A stretch of DNA of 64,000 bases, taken from the NCBI GenBank assembly GCA_900543415.1, contig UQRE01000007.1:1-64000 (forward strand), in the 5' to 3' direction. Positions 35,460 to 45,749 of this stretch are shown here, one piece after another. Source of the DNA: an uncultured Dorea sp. Its GTDB lineage: Bacteria > Bacillota > Clostridia > Lachnospirales > Lachnospiraceae. The stretch's first letter is position 1, and the number at the start of each line of letters is the position of its first letter. The notes under the pieces were generated by a model. That model worked only from the letters and a program-made list of their open reading frames with translations. It searched no databases and was not told the DNA's origin. A program made the translations under genes and the position numbers.

Positions 35460-36818
35460 GATTAATTTTGTCTTTTTTACTAATTGCATTAATTCCTCGT
35501 TATTGCGGGTTCTTGAGAACATATTCAGAATGTTATCTGCCGCCTCTTCCGGGCGCATTCCATTTAATGCGCGACGCATAGAATCTACCGCCTCCTGCTC
35601 TTCTTTCGTCAGAAGCAGATCCTCACGTCTTGTACCGGACTTCGGAATATCGATCGCCGGGAACACTCTCCGTTCAGAAAGCTTACGGTCTAATACAAGC
35701 TCCATATTACCTGTTCCCTTGAATTCTTCATAAATTACATCGTCCATTTTACTTCCTGTATCCACAAGCGCAGTGGCAAGAATGGTCAGACTTCCGCCGC
35801 CTCTCATATTTCTGGCAGCACCGAAGAAACGCTTCGGCATATGAAGAGCCGCCGGATCAAGTCCTCCGGAAAGGGTTCTTCCTGACGGCGGAACAGTAAG
35901 GTTGTACGCTCTTGCCAGTCTTGTAATACTGTCCAGCAAAATCATGACGTCTTTCTTATGCTCTACCAGACGCTTGGCGCGTTCGATCACCATCTCCGAC
36001 ACCCGCTTGTGATGTTCCGGAAGCTCATCGAACGTGGAATAGATAACTTCCACGTTATCTCCTTCGATAGACTCCTTAATATCGGTAACTTCCTCCGGGC
36101 GCTCATCAATCAGAAGGATCAGAAGATGAATCTCCGGATTATTTTTCCGCACGGACTGTGCCACCTGCTTTAAGAGTGTTGTCTTACCGGCCTTCGGTGG
36201 AGAAACGATCATACCACGCTGACCTTTTCCGATCGGGGACAACAAATCCACAATACGCATGGCGGTACTTGTCCTTCCACATTCCAGTCGAAGTCTCTCA
36301 TCCGGGAAAATCGGTGTGAGATCTTCAAAATTCTTTCTCTTCATCGCCACAAGCGGATCAATATCATTAATCTTTGTCAGATACAGAAGCGCGCTGAATT
36401 TTTCCTGCTGTGTTTTAATTCTTGTATTTCCTTCCAGAATATCTCCGGTCTTCAGATTGAACCGGCGGATCTGGGACGGTGAAACATAGATATCATTTTC
36501 TCCCGGCAGATAATTGGCGCTTCTTATAAAGCCATAGCCATCCGGCATAACTTCCAAAATCCCGCATACAGCAACTCCGCTGTCAAGCTTATCTATGTCG
36601 TGAAGCTCCTTCAGCTCTTTATCTCCCGTATTGGCAGACATCTCTTTTACCGTCTCTTGGCTGCTCTTCTTCTCTTTTTTCTTCTCGTTCTCATCTTCCT
36701 TAAGCATAAGTTCAATCACCTCTGCTTTTTTCATCGTTGAAATTCCTTTTAACCCCCGCGTTTTCGCAAGTTCTTTCAACGTAGCAAGAGGAAGAGACTC
36801 ATATTTTTCTCTCATCAT
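35457..36818 (-). CDS. rho: Transcription termination factor Rho
   Basis: Hexameric RNA helicase for factor-dependent termination. 453 residues. Order: Rho_N SAP-like helices (~1-45, [30 protein letters not shown]), a Lys/Glu-rich linker, the cold-shock RNA-binding domain ([42 protein letters not shown] read in parts), and the ATPase ([11 protein letters not shown]alker A near 212, [15 protein letters not shown]alker B). The Q and R loops are intact. The start could be either of two adjacent ATGs. It heads the rho-rpmE-DUF1385-prmC-prfA block. Confidence 0.97.
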   Translation of the reverse strand: MMREKYESLPLATLKELAKTRGLKGISTMKKAEVIELMLKEDENEKKKEKKSSQETVKEMSANTGDKELKELHDIDKLDSGVAVCGILEVMPDGYGFIRSANYLPGENDIYVSPSQIRRFNLKTGDILEGNTRIKTQQEKFSALLYLTKINDIDPLVAMKRKNFEDLTPIFPDERLRLECGRTSTAMRIVDLLSPIGKGQRGMIVSPPKAGKTTLLKQVAQSVRKNNPEIHLLILLIDERPEEVTDIKESIEGDNVEVIYSTFDELPEHHKRVSEMVIERAKRLVEHKKDVMILLDSITRLARAYNLTVPPSGRTLSGGLDPAALHMPKRFFGAARNMRGGGSLTILATALVDTGSKMDDVIYEEFKGTGNMELVLDRKLSERRVFPAIDIPKSGTRREDLLLTKEEQEAVDSMRRALNGMRPEEAADNILNMFSRTRNNEELMQLVKKTKLI

Positions 36819-36914
36819 ATTTTATACAATCCTTTCCTGCTTTTCAAAAATTATTTTAAGGGAATTTCAGCCTGAACAGGCCGAATTGAAGCATACTACA
36901 AAATATTAATATAC

Positions 36915-36942
36915 AGTATACTATATTTTCGTTAAAATTAAA
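36915..36942 (-). promoter_or_regulatory. Probable promoter of rho
   Basis: Minus strand TTTAAT, 16-base spacer, TATACT, about 100 bases before rho. The leader between holds a GCCTG/CAGGC hairpin (36868-36886) of the kind found in self-regulated rho leaders, but without further support. Confidence 0.5.
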
Positions 36943-36956
36943 AGTATTTTTTATTA

Positions 36957-36986
36957 TTGCTTTGCCCCCCTTTCCGGTGTTATCAT
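36957..36986 (+). promoter_or_regulatory. Probable promoter of the TIGR01212 gene
   Basis: TTGCTT at 36957-36962, 18-base spacer, TATCAT at 36981-36986, giving a start of transcription near 36993, only about 20 bases before the coding start. It is divergent from the rho promoter. Confidence 0.5.
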
Positions 36987-37012
36987 TATAGGCAGAGCAA
37001 AAAAGCGGAGAT

Positions 37013-37966
37013 ATGACAAAGAATATGACAATGCGTTGGGACGAAAAGAGATACTATTCTCTTGACTATTATTTAAAACAGACTTATGGCGAGAAATTAT
37101 ATAAGATTGCTCTTGACGGCGGCATGACCTGTCCGAACAGAGACGGCACTCTTGGTGTGCGCGGTTGCATTTTCTGCAGCGCCGGAGGGTCCGGTGATTT
37201 TGCCGGTGATCGGCGCACTTCCATTACCGAACAGATTGAAGCCGGCAAAGCTCAAAGCATCCGAAAGTACAGTGGTTCCTCCTACATTGCCTACTTTCAG
37301 GCATACACGAACACCTATGCCCCGGTTTCTTATTTGAGATCCGTCTTTACCGAAGCGATCAATCACCCGGATATTCGTATCCTGTCCATCGCCACAAGAC
37401 CGGACTGTCTAAACGATGACGTTCTTGCACTTCTTGCTGAATTAAATAAGAAGAAACCGGTCTGGGTTGAACTCGGGCTCCAGACAATTCATGAAGAAAC
37501 TGCACAGTTTATCCGGCGCGGCTATAAGCTTCCTGTATTCGAGGATGCTCTTCGGAAGCTTCGAAAGATTGGCATAACCGTGATCGTTCACACGATCCTG
37601 TGTCTTCCGGGAGAATCAAGAGAAATGATGTTGGATACGATCCGCTATTTAAATACACAAGATATTCAAGGCATAAAGCTTCAGCTGTTACACATACTGA
37701 AGCATACCGATCTTGCAGATTACTATGAAAAGCACCCCTTCTATCTCCCCTCGCGAGAGGAATATTATGAGTTGCTGGGAATGTGCATCTGCAACCTGCG
37801 ACCTGACATCGTCATTCACCGACTGACCGGAGACGGACCCAGGAAGCTGCTCGTTGCACCTCTCTGGACCGGGAACAAACGTCAGGTCTTAAATGGTATG
37901 CAGCGTTACTTTAAAGGACAAAACATCTGGCAGGGAAAGGAGTTTATACATGGCAGAAACATTTAA
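37013..37966 (+). CDS. TIGR01212-family radical SAM protein
   Basis: 317 residues. The cluster motif is CPNRDGTLGVRGCIFCS (CX11CX2C as seen), preceded by YYLKQTYGEKLYKIALDGGMT. The rest is a TIM-type barrel (WVELGLQTIHEETAQFIRRGY). This family (E. coli YhcC) is conserved but its reaction is not established. The start at 37013 has GGAG only 3 bases upstream, which is close; an ATG at 37025 is an alternative with a less suitable site. It overlaps the next gene by 17 bases. Confidence 0.9.
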   Translation: MTKNMTMRWDEKRYYSLDYYLKQTYGEKLYKIALDGGMTCPNRDGTLGVRGCIFCSAGGSGDFAGDRRTSITEQIEAGKAQSIRKYSGSSYIAYFQAYTNTYAPVSYLRSVFTEAINHPDIRILSIATRPDCLNDDVLALLAELNKKKPVWVELGLQTIHEETAQFIRRGYKLPVFEDALRKLRKIGITVIVHTILCLPGESREMMLDTIRYLNTQDIQGIKLQLLHILKHTDLADYYEKHPFYLPSREEYYELLGMCICNLRPDIVIHRLTGDGPRKLLVAPLWTGNKRQVLNGMQRYFKGQNIWQGKEFIHGRNI

Positions 37967-38462
37967 ATTATACAAGTTAATTATTTTATATATGTTGGAT
38001 CAGGTGGATTTTCCATTGACTAATTCCCAGATCTCCGAATTTATCTTAGATGAGGGATATACAACATATTTCAAATTGCAGCAGGCTTTATCCGAACTTC
38101 TGTCTTCGGGCTTCATCCACGAAGAAGCAACCCACAGCAGAACATTTTATCATCTGACAGAAGAAGGCGCTGCTACGATACAATATTTTAAAAATGACAT
38201 TTCACCGGCTATTCAGACAGATATCCATTCTTTCTTGAAGAAGAAAAAGTATGAATTAAAAAATGAAGTTTCTGTAAAGGCAGATTTCTACCAGAGCACT
38301 TCCGGTGAATACAATGTGCGCTGTCAGGTGATCGAACGGGGCGCGCCTCTCATCGATCTGACGATCGCAGTTCCTTCGCAGGGAGAGGCTGAAACAATTG
38401 CCAACAACTGGGCGAAAAAAAATCAGGAAGTTTATGCTGCCATTATGGCGAGCTTGTTATAG
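37950..38462 (+). CDS. DUF4364 winged-helix family protein
   Basis: About 170 residues. The N-terminal half (KLIILYMLDQVDFPLTNSQISEFILDEGYTTYFKLQQALSELLSSGFIHEE read in parts, residues ~7-60) fits a winged helix of the PadR/MarR shape, followed by a small alpha/beta domain. The family is almost confined to Clostridia and is of unknown role, presumably transcriptional. The start at 37950 follows AAAGGAGTTTATAC; the frame is open upstream within the previous gene. Next is a chromate-transporter pair 11 bases away. Confidence 0.85.
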   Translation: MAETFKLYKLIILYMLDQVDFPLTNSQISEFILDEGYTTYFKLQQALSELLSSGFIHEEATHSRTFYHLTEEGAATIQYFKNDISPAIQTDIHSFLKKKKYELKNEVSVKADFYQSTSGEYNVRCQVIERGAPLIDLTIAVPSQGEAETIANNWAKKNQEVYAAIMASLL

Positions 38463-38473
38463 AGGGTGAACTT

Positions 38474-39025
38474 ATGAAGATTCAAAAATTAGGAGAATTG
38501 TATATGAGTTTCTTTAAGATCGGAGGACTCACATTCGGAGGCGGACTTGCCATGCTTCCCATGCTGCAGCGTGAAATCGTTACAACGCGGAACTGGTGTA
38601 CCGAAGAAGAGATTCTGGACATGTATGCCATCGGACAGTGTACGCCCGGAATCATTGCAGTAAATACCGCTACTTACGTAGGATATAAACAGGCTGGTTT
38701 CTGGGGAGGTCTTTTCGCTACTTTAGGCGTTATCTCTCCCTCTATCATCATTATCTGCCTCGTAGCAACTGTGCTTAAAAATGTGCTCCACTATCCGGCA
38801 GTCATTCATGCCCTTTCCGGCATCCGAATAGCTGTTTGCGCCCTTATGCTTAACACCGTTGTTACAATGGCAAAAAAAGGGATTGTCGACAAGCTTGGCG
38901 GTTTCCTATTCGCAGGTGGATTTATCCTTGCCTGCTTCTCTCCGATTCCGACAGCTGTGATCATTGTTTTATCCGGAATCATCGGTGTTATTGCAAAAAG
39001 AACAGGAGAAAGTAAAAACTCATGA
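38474..39025 (+). CDS. Chromate transporter family protein, first half
   Basis: 183 residues, about six hydrophobic segments, one CHR domain. The hallmark FFKIGGLTFGGGLAMLPMLQREI near residue 15 and AIGQCTPGIIAVNTATYVGY near 52 are intact. In full-length ChrA two such domains are fused; here they are separate proteins with inverted topology that pair in the membrane. The physiological ion is unknown outside chromate-resistant strains. It overlaps the next gene by 4 bases (ATGA). Confidence 0.9.
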   Translation: MKIQKLGELYMSFFKIGGLTFGGGLAMLPMLQREIVTTRNWCTEEEILDMYAIGQCTPGIIAVNTATYVGYKQAGFWGGLFATLGVISPSIIIICLVATVLKNVLHYPAVIHALSGIRIAVCALMLNTVVTMAKKGIVDKLGGFLFAGGFILACFSPIPTAVIIVLSGIIGVIAKRTGESKNS

Positions 39026-39576
39026 TCTATTTACAGATTGCATTTGAATTTTTTAAAATAGGACTATTCTCCATTGGCGGCGGTATGGCTACTTTACCGT
39101 TTCTTATGGATCTTACGACAAAATACAACTGGTATACTGCCAGTGAACTTGCCAACGTAGTTGCCATCAGTGAAAGCACCCCCGGACCGGTCGGCGTGAA
39201 TATGGCGACTTATGCCGGTTACAACGCCGCAGGCATTCCGGGCGCTCTGATCGCTACACTGTCTCTGACAGCACCGGCATTAATCATCATTATTATCATC
39301 GCACGATTTTTGGATAATTTCAGTGAAAATCCTACTGTGAAAGCTGTTTTTTACGGAATCCGTCCTACCGTCGCGGCTCTCATCGGCTATGCGGTATGGG
39401 AGCTTTTAAAAATTACGCTCGTCACAGTCACAAATGGTGTGACAGGGATCAATTACTGGAATCTTGCCTTATGCATCATTTTCTTCGGGCTTATGCAGAT
39501 CAAAAAACTGGGAAAACTTCACCCGCTGTTCTGGATCGTTGCAGGAGCCGCAGCCGGTATGATCTTCCAGCTTTAA
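39022..39576 (+). CDS. Chromate transporter family protein, second half
   Basis: 184 residues, one CHR domain. FFKIGLFSIGGGMATLPFLMDLT near residue 10 and AISESTPGPVGVNMATYAGYNAAGIPGAL near 50 mark the family. It is the partner of the preceding gene. The stop codon overlaps that of convergent hemW by about 3 bases and no terminator is visible between them. Confidence 0.9.
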   Translation: MIYLQIAFEFFKIGLFSIGGGMATLPFLMDLTTKYNWYTASELANVVAISESTPGPVGVNMATYAGYNAAGIPGALIATLSLTAPALIIIIIIARFLDNFSENPTVKAVFYGIRPTVAALIGYAVWELLKITLVTVTNGVTGINYWNLALCIIFFGLMQIKKLGKLHPLFWIVAGAAAGMIFQL

Positions 39577-40670
39577 ACGGATAAGAGGAATTCACTCATC
39601 ACGTAATTGCTAAGATCAATTCCTCTCTCTGTAAGGCGCAGATATCCATCTGCGTCTTCCATCAATCCCATTTCTTTCATTCTTTGGATCACTTCATGGT
39701 AAACGCTTTCTATTGTACACCCAAAAGCCTTCTCAAATACAGCGTAGGAAACTCCTTCCATCTTTCTAAGTCCCAGAAACATAAATTCTTCCATCTGTCC
39801 CTGCCGATCGATTTCTTCCTTTTCTTCTCCCTGTATCCATCTTTGATTATCCATAAGGGAAGAGGCGCCTCTTCCAATCCCTAAATACTCTGCCCTCTCC
39901 CAATATCCGAGATTATGCTGGCAGGCGTAACCCTTCTTCGCATAATTGGAGATCTCGTACCGCTCGTATCCATATTGCGCCAGAATCTCTTTCGTCATCT
40001 TATACATCCTTCGCTCGTCTTCTTCTCCCGGAAGCTCCTCCTGATGTTCCCCCTGTCCGTAGCGCTCGTAAAAAGGGGTTCCTTCTTCAATGATCAGACT
40101 GTATGCTGAGATATGCTCCGGCTTTATCTCCGCAACAGTTCGCAATGTATGTTCATAGCTTTCCACTGTCTGACCGGGAATTGCTGACATGAGATCGATG
40201 TTTATATTATGAAATCCCTCTTCTCTTGCCAGCTTATAAGTGTCCAGAAATTCTTCAAATGTATGAATCCGTCCAAGCTTTTTCAATTCTTCATCCAACG
40301 CCGACTGAAGTCCGATACTGAGCCGGTTGATTCCCACCTCTCGATACGTCCGAAGTTTCTCCTTATCTACTGTTCCCGGATTCATCTCAATCGTAATTTC
40401 CGCCTCATCAGACAACTTAAAAGTTTCTTTTATACCTTTAAAAATATCTTTTATCTGCGAAGGCGTCAAAATGGAAGGCGTCCCCCCACCAATAAAAATA
40501 CTCACAACAACATAAGCCTCTGCCAGATTCCGATAAGACCGGATATCTCTGCAAAGGCTCTCCACATAATCCTGCCGCTCCTGAAATTCGGAAGGAGCGG
40601 ACAGGAAATCACAATATTTACATTTACTGATACAAAATGGTATATGAAGATATAATTCTAACGGTTTCAT
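39573..40670 (-). CDS. hemW: Radical SAM haem chaperone HemW
   Basis: 365 residues. The cluster motif is PFCISKCKYCDF (CX3CX2C), then GGGTPSILTPSQI and INRLSIGLQSALDEELKKLGRIH. HemW was formerly called oxygen-independent coproporphyrinogen oxidase-like; it is a haem-binding chaperone for respiratory enzymes in other species. The trailing HemN_C domain is present. Its start adjoins the lepA stop, as commonly seen (lepA-hemW) in Firmicutes. Confidence 0.95.
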   Translation of the reverse strand: MKPLELYLHIPFCISKCKYCDFLSAPSEFQERQDYVESLCRDIRSYRNLAEAYVVVSIFIGGGTPSILTPSQIKDIFKGIKETFKLSDEAEITIEMNPGTVDKEKLRTYREVGINRLSIGLQSALDEELKKLGRIHTFEEFLDTYKLAREEGFHNINIDLMSAIPGQTVESYEHTLRTVAEIKPEHISAYSLIIEEGTPFYERYGQGEHQEELPGEEDERRMYKMTKEILAQYGYERYEISNYAKKGYACQHNLGYWERAEYLGIGRGASSLMDNQRWIQGEEKEEIDRQGQMEEFMFLGLRKMEGVSYAVFEKAFGCTIESVYHEVIQRMKEMGLMEDADGYLRLTERGIDLSNYVMSEFLLSV

Positions 40671-42485
40671 TTATTTATCATCCAACTTCAACACACTCAT
40701 AAATGCTTTCTGCGGGATTTCTACATTTCCCACCTGGCGCATACGCTTTTTACCTTCTTTTTGCTTCTCTAACAGCTTTCTCTTACGACTGATATCTCCG
40801 CCGTAACATTTTGCCAATACGTCTTTACGCATTGCTTTTACCGTTTCTCTGGCAATGATCTTACTTCCGATCGCTGCCTGAATCGGAATCTCAAAGAGCT
40901 GTCTTGGTATCTCTTCTTTCAGCTTCTCGCACATCTTACGTCCACGCTCATAGGCAGTATCGGCATGTACGATAAAGGATAATGCATCCACTTCTTCTTT
41001 GTTGATAAGAATATCCAGTTTTACAAGTTCTGACTGAACATAACCATCCATTTCATAGTCAAAAGACGCATAGCCGCGAGAACGGGATTTTAACGCATCA
41101 AAGAAATCATAAATAATCTCATTAAGCGGAAGGTGATAGCGAAGCACTGCTCGAGTCTCTTCTATATATTCCATTCCTTCATAGACGCCTCTTCGCTCCT
41201 GGCAAAGATCCATGATCGCTCCGATAAATTCAGAAGTCACCATGATCTCCGCTTTTACCATTGGCTCTTCCATATACTCAATCTCAGAAAGATCCGGAAG
41301 GTTCGATGGATTGGTAAGTTCAATCACCTCGCCATTTGTCTTGTGCACTTTGTAGATAACACCCGGCGCTGTTGTTACCAGATCAAGATTATATTCTCGT
41401 TCCAGACGTTCTTGGATAATTTCCAGATGAAGCAGACCTAAAAATCCACAGCGGAAACCAAAGCCAAGTGCTATGGATGTCTCCGGTTCAAATTGAAGAG
41501 ATGCATCATTTAACTGAAGTTTTTCCAACGCATCCCGAAGATCCGGATATTTGGCCCCATCAGCCGGATACATTCCGCAGTAAACCATAGGATTCACTTT
41601 TTTGTAACCCGGAAGCGGCTCTGCGCACGGACTCGCCGCATTAGTAATCGTATCACCTACGCGGGTATCTTTTACATTTTTTAAGCTGGCAGTAATATAT
41701 CCAACCATTCCTGCCGAGAGTTCTTCACACGGAATAAACTGTCCGGCTCCAAAGTAGCCCACTTCCACAACTTCTGCTCTTGCCCCTGTCGCCATCATCA
41801 GAATCGGCGTGCCCTTCTTTACCGTTCCTTCTTTAATTCGGCAAAATACAATCACGCCTTTGTACGAATCATAGAGGGAATCAAAGATCAGCGCTTTCAG
41901 CGGCGCTGCCGCATCTCCTGTCGGCGCCGGAATCTTCTCCACGATCTGCTCTAACACATCCTCCACATTCAGTCCCGTCTTCGCTGAGATCTGCGGGGCA
42001 TCCATTGCCTCAATACCTATCACATCTTCAATCTCATTCATCACACGTTCCGGTTCCGCACTTGGAAGATCCACCTTATTGATCACCGGCATCACATCCA
42101 AGTCATGATCCAGTGCAAGATATACATTCGCAAGTGTCTGCGCTTCCACGCCCTGCGCAGCATCTACTACAAGAATAGCGCCGTCACAGGCTGCCAGACT
42201 TCGGGATACTTCATAGTTAAAATCCACGTGTCCCGGCGTATCAATCAAATTGAAAATATATTCTTCGCCGTCTTTTGCCTTGTATACAGTACGCACGGTC
42301 TGAGCTTTGATCGTAATCCCGCGCTCTCTTTCCAGTTCCATATTATCCAATACCTGAGACTGCATCTCCCGGCTTGTCAGCAAACCGGTCATCTCAATGA
42401 TCCGGTCCGCCAATGTTGATTTTCCATGGTCTATATGTGCAATAATGCAAAAATTTCTGATTTTATTCTGATCTATTCCTGCCAC
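40671..42485 (-). CDS. lepA: Elongation factor 4 (LepA)
   Basis: Ribosome back-translocase GTPase of 604 residues. G1 is [11 protein letters not shown]3 is DTPGHVDF, G4 is NKVDLP, all canonical. The C terminus has the LepA-specific domain with Lys-rich [23 protein letters not shown] read in parts. It contrasts with the EF-G-like gene at 3055-5124, which has a divergent G4. Upstream holA is separated by 32 bases. Confidence 0.97.
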   Translation of the reverse strand: MAGIDQNKIRNFCIIAHIDHGKSTLADRIIEMTGLLTSREMQSQVLDNMELERERGITIKAQTVRTVYKAKDGEEYIFNLIDTPGHVDFNYEVSRSLAACDGAILVVDAAQGVEAQTLANVYLALDHDLDVMPVINKVDLPSAEPERVMNEIEDVIGIEAMDAPQISAKTGLNVEDVLEQIVEKIPAPTGDAAAPLKALIFDSLYDSYKGVIVFCRIKEGTVKKGTPILMMATGARAEVVEVGYFGAGQFIPCEELSAGMVGYITASLKNVKDTRVGDTITNAASPCAEPLPGYKKVNPMVYCGMYPADGAKYPDLRDALEKLQLNDASLQFEPETSIALGFGFRCGFLGLLHLEIIQERLEREYNLDLVTTAPGVIYKVHKTNGEVIELTNPSNLPDLSEIEYMEEPMVKAEIMVTSEFIGAIMDLCQERRGVYEGMEYIEETRAVLRYHLPLNEIIYDFFDALKSRSRGYASFDYEMDGYVQSELVKLDILINKEEVDALSFIVHADTAYERGRKMCEKLKEEIPRQLFEIPIQAAIGSKIIARETVKAMRKDVLAKCYGGDISRKRKLLEKQKEGKKRMRQVGNVEIPQKAFMSVLKLDDK

Positions 42486-42517
42486 AATCGTCGCTCCTTA
42501 TCTAATAACATACATAA

Positions 42518-43507
42518 TTATTGTACCACAGGGGTGCTGTATTTTACAATGAAAACTTCTACCCCCATCACGTCTCCAAGTCTTCCTGTCTTCACCAGTT
42601 CTTCTATCTCTGCGGACTCTTCCATGATCGCGCGAAGTTCACTGCTCTTAAAATTCCGGCACTGGCTCATATATTTTCCCGCCACAAAAGGATGCAGCCC
42701 CGCGGACTTGGCAATCTGCGCTTTATCATTTCCCTGCTTTACCAGTTCTTTCACATGAAGCAGCAGCTTAAATTGACGGCTCAACAGATATAGAATACGC
42801 ATCGGAGGCTCTTTTAACGCCAGAAGATCATAATAATACTCTAATGCTTTCTTTTGCTGTTTTAAAGCTACCGCCTCGACCATGTCAAAGATCTTATTTG
42901 TAATCTGGGTCGTACAGATTTCATCAATATCTTGAACAGTTATCTCTTCTTGTCCCATTGTATAGGAAAAAAGTTTTTCCATCTCTTTTTCCAGATTTTC
43001 CATGTCTGTTCCCGTCTTAGACACCAGATATCTGGCTGTGGTTTCTTTAATCTTCATTCCTTCTTTTTTTACATTTCCGGCAATCCAGTAGAGAATCGTT
43101 TTCTCATCCTGCCTTGACAGCTCCACGATCCTGCCTTTTTCCTTCACCGCCTTATACATTTTACCGCGCTTATCTACCTCTGACTCCACAAAAAGAAAGT
43201 ATGCAGTTTCCGGAAGATTTTTCAGATAATCGGCAAGCTCCGGCACCGCGTTTTTAAAAAAGCCGGAGTTCTCGAGCACGATCAGTCTTCGCTCCGCAAA
43301 AAAAGGCATCGTTTCTGCCAGATCAATGACCTCTGCCGCATTGATTCCTTTTCCTTCATAATAAGTGTAATTCACGGTATCGTCTTCCGAGATCATCGCC
43401 TTTGTAAGCTTCTGTTTATACTGTTTTTTCAGATACGCCTCTTCCCCATAGAGAAGATAAATCTGCTTAAATACACCTGTTTTAATATCTTCATTCAGAC
43501 TCTTCAT
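42518..43507 (-). CDS. holA: DNA polymerase III subunit delta
   Basis: Clamp-loader delta subunit, about 329 residues. The N terminus IYLLYGEEAYLKKQYK near residue 15 and LVFVESEVDKRGKMYK-like middle are family marks; the C-terminal collar is helical (FKLLLHVKELVKQGNDKAQIAKSAGLHPFVAGKY read in parts). The start at 43507 follows ACGGGGATAAAAAT, a fair site; the frame runs on to 43537. It follows comEC, the common order in Firmicutes. Confidence 0.9.
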   Translation of the reverse strand: MKSLNEDIKTGVFKQIYLLYGEEAYLKKQYKQKLTKAMISEDDTVNYTYYEGKGINAAEVIDLAETMPFFAERRLIVLENSGFFKNAVPELADYLKNLPETAYFLFVESEVDKRGKMYKAVKEKGRIVELSRQDEKTILYWIAGNVKKEGMKIKETTARYLVSKTGTDMENLEKEMEKLFSYTMGQEEITVQDIDEICTTQITNKIFDMVEAVALKQQKKALEYYYDLLALKEPPMRILYLLSRQFKLLLHVKELVKQGNDKAQIAKSAGLHPFVAGKYMSQCRNFKSSELRAIMEESAEIEELVKTGRLGDVMGVEVFIVKYSTPVVQ

Positions 43508-43568
43508 ATTTTTATCCCCGTCTCGATCTTCTTCCAAAAAGTATAGCGAATTTCCTCCTGTAATTCAA

Positions 43569-45749
43569 CTATTTAAAACCAGAAATCGTAAACTCTCCCT
43601 CGGATACAACGATCGTCACCGCTCCTTCTTCCTGCGTAGAATATACAATAGCCCCCGCATCCTTCAATCGCTCCAACGTCTCCTTGTGAGGATGCCCGTA
43701 AAAATTATTTTTCCCGGCTGATATAAAAGCATATTGGGGAGCGGCTGTTTTCAAAAACTCTTCCGTTGTAGAATTTCCGGACCCGTGGTGAGCGGTCTTT
43801 AACACATCCCACACACATTCAGAATACTCTCTCTGCAAATGGTCGACGAGACGCTTCTCTCCCTTGCCTTCCACATCTCCGGTAAATAACATGTCAAAAT
43901 CACCATATCGAAGAGCAAGCACTAACGAAGCACTGTTCCCGGTCTCTTCCATCTCTCCTTTTCCCGGCTGTATGCAGGTAAGAGACAGCTTCCCTTCCGT
44001 CAGACATTGGCCTTTTTCCATTGTAAAAACAGGAATTCCTTCTTTTTCTGCCATCTCTGCCAGCTCCTTCAGTGCATCATCCCATACGGTCTGCGTCGGA
44101 AAAACAAGCCTCTTAATTGTTACCCCTGTCTTTTGCCTTTGCACCAGCTCCTTGATTCCGCTAATATGATCCTGGTCTCCATGAGAGACAAAGACATAAT
44201 CAAGACTCCCGATTCCCTGAGATAAAAGATAGGGTTCTATCCGGTACTCTCCTACCTTCTTCACATCACTGCTCCCACCATCCATGAAATAGGTCTTCCC
44301 TTCCGGACCTCGTATCACAAGCCCGTCTCCCTGTCCCACGTCCAACATTGTAATTGTGATTTTATCTTTTACTTGTGCTGTAAATAATAAAATTGTCATC
44401 CCTGTACCCACAAGCAAAACCGAAAGAACGCCCCTCTTCTTTCTGCTTCGTTTCTCCCCTTTGTTTTCCTCCTTCTTTCTCAGCAATAAAACCGCTGCGA
44501 ACAGAAAAACATAATAGAACAGGATCTTCCATATATCCGGTTGCCCTGTGACCACCCTTGCAAAAGGAAGACGAAGCGCCGCTTCACAGCTATGTTCATA
44601 CACCCGGAAAATCATTCGACAACACAAAAAGATTGCTTCTCCTGCATGTTCCCAAAACAGACTGATCATCGTCCCTATAAGCCCCGCTGCCATCAGTACC
44701 GACAACAGCGGAATTACAATCAGATTCAGGAAAACTCCATAAATCGGAACTTCATAAAACGAATACATCAAAATCGGGAGAAGGAAAAGATTCACACTGA
44801 CACTCGCCCAAAGACTTTGTGCCGGTAAATTTTTGAATATTGGAAGAATGAAAATAATTGCTATCAAAGCTCCAAATGAGAGCCAGAAGCCGCTATCATA
44901 CAGAGAAAGCGGGCGCCACATACAAACGGTCACCGCAGCTGCCGCAAGCGCTGTCGGACTGTCATAATGTCTGCCTGAAAGATCTGCTCCTATGCGAAAC
45001 AAAAACATCACCATTGCCCGAAATGCCGAAACCGTCATCCCGATCATCAAAATATAAGCAGACAGAAATAATACGCCCGCAAGCCCTCCCACGGTATACG
45101 AGCCCGTGATTCTTCGCAGGAGATGATAGACTCCCACACCAAGGAACGACAGATGAAGCCCCGAAACTGCAAACACGTGGGCAATCCCGTTTACCTGATA
45201 CAGTTCCCTTATCTCCCGGTCCATCCCCTGTTTTTCTCCCAGGAGAATTGCCGCCAGAGCCCCGCCGTCTTCCTCTCCCGCCGCGTCAATAAGGATCCGT
45301 TTCCACTTCTGTCTCAGCTCATACAGTCCCTGTTTCAAGGGATTGCTTTCTCTATCCGTCACGCGCAGAGCTTCTGCCCACAGGAAGGCTCCTATCTTCT
45401 GTTTTTCATAATAAAATTTCTGATCAAAATTTCCCGGATTCCGCGCTTCCTCAAAAAGAGAAAGCTCTCCTTTGACGTTTACTTTATTTCCTATTTGAAC
45501 CGGTTGTTTTGCATCATCATATACAAGGATTCTGGATGGTTTTTTTGATAAAATAAGATATAGAATTTGATAAGATTCTCTGACTTCAATTTGATATACC
45601 TGACCGGTAATCTGAACTTCTTTTCCTGCCTGTTTTTTTATTTCAGGAGGCACAAGCTCTCGAAAGAGCTGACTGCCTCCTGCCGTCATTCCTATAGAAA
45701 AAATCAGAAATACCATCAGGCACACACTGCATAATGGTCTGTTTCTCAA
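43569..45749 (-). CDS. comEC: DNA internalisation competence protein ComEC/Rec2
   Basis: 726-residue membrane channel for single-stranded DNA uptake. Order: N-terminal membrane segments and an OB-like DUF4131 domain (~30-150), the Competence core (~165-430) with GIAHVFAVSGLHLSFLGVGVYHLL, then a metallo-beta-lactamase domain (~470-720) with MLDVGQGDGLVIRG, SHGDQDHISG and FTGDVEGKGEKRL. All three parts are intact, so the protein could be active. It starts 4 bases before the end of the GerMN lipoprotein gene. Natural competence is not proven in this group. Confidence 0.95.
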   Translation of the reverse strand: MRNRPLCSVCLMVFLIFSIGMTAGGSQLFRELVPPEIKKQAGKEVQITGQVYQIEVRESYQILYLILSKKPSRILVYDDAKQPVQIGNKVNVKGELSLFEEARNPGNFDQKFYYEKQKIGAFLWAEALRVTDRESNPLKQGLYELRQKWKRILIDAAGEEDGGALAAILLGEKQGMDREIRELYQVNGIAHVFAVSGLHLSFLGVGVYHLLRRITGSYTVGGLAGVLFLSAYILMIGMTVSAFRAMVMFLFRIGADLSGRHYDSPTALAAAAVTVCMWRPLSLYDSGFWLSFGALIAIIFILPIFKNLPAQSLWASVSVNLFLLPILMYSFYEVPIYGVFLNLIVIPLLSVLMAAGLIGTMISLFWEHAGEAIFLCCRMIFRVYEHSCEAALRLPFARVVTGQPDIWKILFYYVFLFAAVLLLRKKEENKGEKRSRKKRGVLSVLLVGTGMTILLFTAQVKDKITITMLDVGQGDGLVIRGPEGKTYFMDGGSSDVKKVGEYRIEPYLLSQGIGSLDYVFVSHGDQDHISGIKELVQRQKTGVTIKRLVFPTQTVWDDALKELAEMAEKEGIPVFTMEKGQCLTEGKLSLTCIQPGKGEMEETGNSASLVLALRYGDFDMLFTGDVEGKGEKRLVDHLQREYSECVWDVLKTAHHGSGNSTTEEFLKTAAPQYAFISAGKNNFYGHPHKETLERLKDAGAIVYSTQEEGAVTIVVSEGEFTISGFK